Below are positions 32,110-36,609 of a stretch of DNA of 36,609 nucleotides, piece by piece (the first letter of the stretch is position 1; every line of letters starts with the position of its first letter). The stretch comes from Russula earlei (lineage: Eukaryota > Basidiomycota > Agaricomycetes > Russulales > Russulaceae). Position numbers and translations under genes: made by a program. The notes under the pieces were generated by a model, which saw nothing but the letters and a program-made list of their open reading frames with translations, was not told the origin of the DNA and did no database searches. The stretch is from positions 1 to 36,609 of the forward strand of contig JAGFNK010000519.1 of the NCBI GenBank assembly GCA_025769875.1, given 5' to 3'.

Positions 32110-35100
32110 ATGGTCACCACACTCGAGCTCCTTCTCAAATTTCTGCGCATATGTCGCCTTGCAGGGCGTATATTCTGGCGTACCTTGAATCGTTGGCCCG
32201 TGTTGCTGACCTGCCTCAGTCGCAGGTTGAGCGAATGGTGGCACCGCAAGCCGGGTACGTCTCAAACCTCCAAACCGGCTGAGCCATCGATATCTGGCAC
32301 CATGGCAGGGCCCTCTTCAGCTATTGTGAAAGGATTCGTTTCTGCCAGCTTTGTTCCGGCATCGGCGAGCGATCCGACCTTCCGCCGTGACAGTGGCGAC
32401 CGTTTCGAATCGCGATCGTCGCGGCAGCAGGGCAGCGCCTTCGACATCAGGCCCGACCAGGCATTCCGTCGATCACCCTCATGCACCCTATTCCACTCAA
32501 TTCTTGCACGGTGGAAACCCTGCTGAGGGTAGCACTTCGAACCTGAGCGTATCGAGCATTCAGAGCCGCGCCAGTGACAGGCTGTCAATTATCACGGCCA
32601 ACTCAGGCAAATCGATCCGGGACCCAGTGGGTCAGCCATCAGCGCATCTTCCCAAAGCGGTTCACCGCCAGTTCGGGCGTGGTCCTGACGCTTCACGGTC
32701 GAGAGAGCGACTGTCGAGGCCACCATCTCCTGCGAGCCGCCCTCCTACCCCGCGCCGTCCCCTCGAATCGTTGCGACGGATCTACCCCTTCTCAGGTGTT
32801 TCATGCAGATGGCGGCAGACGCAGTCCCATAATTCAGCCCTCCGTGTCCCCTCCCATGCCCACGAGCCGCTGGGCCCACCACCTGGGCATGAAAACCGCA
32901 GGAAACAGTCCTCAATCGTAGTTGTGGACGTCCAGAACCCATCAACAGAATCGCTTCCAATCGCTTCTTCACCAACTCGGACTAATCCACGACAATTGAC
33001 CGAGGAACCACTTGCCATGGACACCACTCTTTCTTCTTCATCCTCGATATCAGAATTCATCATACCTGAAGGACGCATCATTCAACTGATTCATGCTGAA
33101 CAAGTTCCACGATACACGAAGGACAACACGATGTAAGTGGGTTATATCATCATACCAACCCGCCGTTTACACCTGTTGACAGAGCTCGCGACCAAAAACC
33201 ATGCGATATAGAACCTTTGACGAGAACATTCCCATAGTATGTCGTAACTGTCACATTATTAGGTCTAATAAAAAGGATCTCCACAGCTTCTCGGAGACAG
33301 ACGTTCCTGACCCTTCCTCGCCGGGCGGACAAGATTGTAGTCCCTGGATCCGGCTACTCATCCGGATGGTGGCCTGTATTTTTACGATCCGGAGAGGGTG
33401 CGTCAGTGACGTTGAAACCCACTTTCCGCAATTAAGCCATCATTGCAGAGGATATTTACTGACACAGACATGCACAATCCGACATTAAAGGAAGAAATAG
33501 AGGATTTCTATTCGTATCTGCAGAAAGTTTTGCGTGTGGATCAATTGACGATCCCATCAGGAATTATGATTTGGTCCTAGACATTATGCCTACGGTGCAT
33601 GAGAAGGTACAATGGTCGTATTATACGCATGCCATGAACTCGGTGCCTGTTTTGGCTCGAAAAATACGACGGAAACTCATGATTTCTGAACTGGATGGGG
33701 TCGAATCTCCTGCTCATATCAGTGAGTTTCAGTCATCTACAACCTGCCACTTGCTCTCACTCATTTGGATCATAGGGCATCGTCTGGAAGATCTGTATTG
33801 GTGCGTCAGCCGTCTTCTGGTTGTTTCCAGACATCTACATTGTCCTCTAGGAACCATTGGTCCCTCTTTCCAGCCGTTTTCAAAGGACGCCGTCTTCCAC
33901 GACGTGTCTATGATGAACTCATGGGAATTTTGACCCATGGATGTGTAGGTGAGTTGATCTGCCCAGGGCTTGTACTCTCATGGGTTAACCGATCATAGAT
34001 GCTGACTCGAAGTCTTCAACTTTCCATATGACGATGATACAATGCAAAAAATGATTGCGCTTGTACGGACAGCTAAAGTACGTTATCGTGCAATAAGGGG
34101 CGAAGGCACTCTGACTTCTAACTCAGAGTCAAGGGGGGGTGTGGAATACTACACCGCCGGGACTAGTGAGTACATGATACATAGTACTCTCCTCTCTCAT
34201 AACTGACCAATGCTCATTCGCAGCTCGTCTTCTGTCTTTTTTGGTAAGATTGTCCCAGATGATTCGCATTAATCACCTACACATTTTGTTCAGCACATTG
34301 GAGGTTTCTACACTTTCACGGCCAGAAGCATGCACGGCTCGTACGGGATTGACAGTGTATGACAAACCAAAACGCGAGAGGACCATACTTATCACACTGC
34401 TGTCGCCACTGCTTTTCCTGGCACCCGAAGTTCATCTACAGAAGTGGAGAAAATGTGGACGGATGACGTCATTATTGAAACAGTTTGGAAGAACTTCATG
34501 ACCAAGTTATTGGGAGAATGGGAAGATGTCATCCTCTGGGTACGTTAATATCTTGTGCAAGCTGACGTGGTGCTTTCGGTCTCATGTGATTACTTCCTAG
34601 TCGACCGTGATGCTTACGCCAACGTGGGCTTCCTTGCTATCCCTGGCGTAGTCCTTTCCAATCTTAGCGGAAGCACCTTGACGAGCGCGAGCCAAGTGGT
34701 CATTTTCACATCTCCTTCACAGATTGCAAGCTCTATCTCGGTAGAAGCTAGTATAGGAAGCATAGTGGTTGGTCTACTCCTACTCCGTCACAACCGTACC
34801 AAGCAAAAAGAAGACCCCGCAGCGCGGTGAGTACTAGGCGGTAGCATCTGGCGTGTCTGCCGAGGTAATATTTGGCACAGTCGACATATCTATCCCAGAA
34901 TTCCCACAGGATCTTCGGTCTTGAGCCAATGGCTATTATATTTAGTCTCCCGTGGGCGTTGCTTATGTGGTCGTACGTCTTCTGTGTTGCCTCGCAAATG
35001 TTTGCTCTCGACTCATGTTTATGAAAACCCTGCGGAATAGGATGGTGATCTTTTTCATTGCGCTAATGCTCTTCTGCTTCTACATCTCAAATACCTCCAC

Positions 35101-35367
35101 ATACGCCTTCCTTTCGATCACGTCGTTTCTTACGTTTCTTCTCGTCATCTGGTGCATCCGAACCGCTTGGGAATCAAGTAAGGAAGACGGTGTGTGTGGC
35201 ACGACAGTAAGGTGGTATTGGGACGTACATGCCGTGATATTCTCAAGCACATCAAGCAATTTGCGCTGGATGCAGTCAGCTACTTTCCCATCTGTGGTGC
35301 TCCGGAAAGTGTCCACAGTAGACACTTGGCTGCTGGCCACCAGGGGGAAGGGGCGGATGGAGTGTAA
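32110..35367 (+). pseudogene. Array copy 3: same family, many small indels
   Basis: Exons corresponding to copy 1 are found in order. They include 32110-33132, 33183-33236 (54 nt, as in copy 1), 33287-33397, 33449-33721, 33776-33800 (25 nt), 33851-33948 (98 nt, intact) and 33999-34077; later exons carry TVMLT, FLAIPGVVLSNL, PMAIIFSLPWALLMWS and the final hydrophobic pair. Frame changes occur near 32420, twice near 32830-32870, at 33349 (a C missing in the WW-like motif, ATCCGGC), in exon 4 (net four bases lost), in exon 7 (net five lost) and at about 34615. After correction the last frame would stop at 35367. The N-terminus (MVTTLELLLKFLRICRLAGR) and SRASDRLSIIT are conserved. With more indels than copy 2, this is the most decayed member. 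Confidence 0.75.
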
Positions 35368-36130
35368 CGCCTCACGTTTCTGTACACGCTGCGTGCTTTG
35401 TTGTACGGAGATGTTCTACATATTGAATCAGATTTCTACAAGTGACGTCATGTATCAATGGTTTTACAAAACTATGAGGTCCAGAGAAAATGTATCGTTT
35501 CAACAGTCCAGCAAAATCTTACCCATCATTAGACCTATTATGAGTACTGAACTCACCATGACTAAGAGAGGAATGCTCGACAATGACGTAGGGTTGACTA
35601 CTGGACAAGTCATTATTTCTTGGATCACTTGGAAAGAGCCATGCATGTCGTGTCAAACTGCTGCTGCAAGACTGAGATGGGGAAATCCTATCCTACACAT
35701 AGTCAGGGTCCAAAAGTGCTATCACGATACCACCTCACACCCGCCACTTGCCCGGAAGCAGGGCAATGACCATTCGTTACTTTAAAAGGCCGTCATCATA
35801 CCATGAGGTGCCTTCGAAGTCACTTCGACGATGTGGCCGTACCATTATGAGAAGAACGCCAGTCGAGACATGTCCCACGGACAATCATGATCGACTGGAG
35901 AGACTGAGATCCTGTCAGCGATTCTCGACAGCTGTGCTTTGCGGTATCTGAACTTGAAGAGGCTTGGGAGATTGATGCGAGGATTTAAGTGTTGACACTG
36001 TCGAGAGCAAAGGTTACTCGAAAGAAAGCGCCTGACCTGAAAGTGACTCCGAGTCGGTGTGGCGCTCATCAAGCCAGAGGGCGCAACGATAACTTTGCGT
36101 CTCCTTGCCTATCAAGATTTCTTTTCTGCG
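35368..36130. other. Spacer between array copies 3 and 4
   Basis: No gene is seen. From about 35800 onward the sequence resembles the DNA upstream of copy 3 (shared stretches such as GAACG-CAGTCGAGA, CTGTCGAG-AAGG and GAT-ACTTTGC-TCT), indicating a duplicated promoter region. The 35,400-35,770 part has no recognisable content. Confidence 0.4.
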
Positions 36131-36609
36131 ATGGCTTCCATACTCAAGATCCTTCTCAAGTTTCTGCGCATATGTCGCCTTGCGGGGAAGAACATCTTGA
36201 GTCGTTGGTCCGTGTTAATAACCTTCCTCCGTCGCATGTTGTGCGAATGGCACCGCAAACCGGGTACGTTTCAAAACACCAAATCCGCCGAGTCATCGTC
36301 TCCTGGAAATATGAAAGGGCGGTATTCGGTGTCGGATGGTTCAGCTGCTGTGAAGGAATGCGTGGTTTCTGCGAGCACTGTTCCCGCATCGGGGAGAGAT
36401 CCGAGTGGCGTCCGTTTCGAATTGCGATCGGCAACGGCGGAAGCGGCACCATCGAGCCCAACCAGGTATTCCGTCGATTCCGTCGTCGATCATCCTCTGG
36501 GGCGCATACGTCTTATCATTCGCTGTACAGAAACCCTGCTACTCAGGTAGCACTTCTTCCAACCGGAGCGTATCGAGCTTTCAGAGCCGCGCCAGCGACA
36601 GGTTGTCAT
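36131..36609 (+). pseudogene. Array copy 4: 5' part of exon 1, truncated by the window end and frameshifted
   Basis: ATG at 36131 begins MASILKILLKFLRICRLAGK, close to copies 1 and 3. KPGTFQNTKSAESS, VPASGRDPS and a Ser-rich region follow. The first frame ends near 36550, but the conserved SVSSFQSRASDRLS block appears in another frame at 36553-36609. At least one indel therefore lies between about 36470 and 36550. Only about 160 codons of the N-terminal region are in the window, so whether the rest of the gene is intact cannot be judged. Confidence 0.75.

Noticed and set aside
35080..35340. 86-codon minus-strand frame
   Set aside because: It is antisense to the final exon of array copy 3.
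21464..36609. Regular spacing of similar sequences as a CRISPR-like array
   Set aside because: Units are 4-6 kb spliced eukaryotic genes; there are no short direct repeats with unique spacers.

Overview
The window looks like nuclear DNA of a filamentous basidiomycete, most likely an Agaricomycete. The genes have many short introns of about 45-65 nt with GT..AG borders. The recognisable families are fungal: a syntaxin-6/Tlg1 SNARE, a Csc1/OSCA channel, a flavin monooxygenase, a DUF6534-like membrane protein, a Ty1/copia retrotransposon, and an expanded family of large membrane proteins with a WW-like motif that I associate with mushroom-forming fungi. All identifications come from reading translations and splice junctions by eye; no database was searched.

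Layout. 1-5,636 is a conserved core: a FYVE/SAP-like/RING E3-ligase-type gene running off the left edge (minus), a flavin monooxygenase (minus), a small unknown gene (minus), and an intact eight-exon Tlg1-type SNARE (plus). 5,637-6,692 has no gene but holds a 193-bp element with 40-bp inverted arms. 6,693-9,921 is a Csc1-type stress-gated cation channel whose start codon seems to be split by an intron. 10,613-11,957 holds two tandem small paralogues sharing a 23-nt microexon. 12,619-17,019 is a copia element on the minus strand with 250-bp LTRs and a GATTC target duplication, set in older GGAAAC-rich sequence. 17,025-21,463 is gene-poor, with one decayed DUF6534-like gene.

21,464 to the right edge is a head-to-tail array of four paralogues on the plus strand. 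Copy 1 reads through 13 exons to an intact 800-aa protein with a disordered N-terminal third, a WW-like motif, a conserved central region and a C-terminal membrane domain. Copies 2 and 3 keep the same splice sites, phases and mostly the same exon lengths but carry several small frameshifts. Copy 4 is cut by the window end and is also shifted. The spacers share short related segments, so the duplicated unit is larger than the gene.

A recurring theme is single-base indels in otherwise well-conserved genes, several in G/C homopolymers. The SNARE and array copy 1 have none over about 3.1 kb of coding sequence, so real decay of duplicates and consensus errors must both be considered. The housekeeping genes on the left show no functional link with the array on the right.
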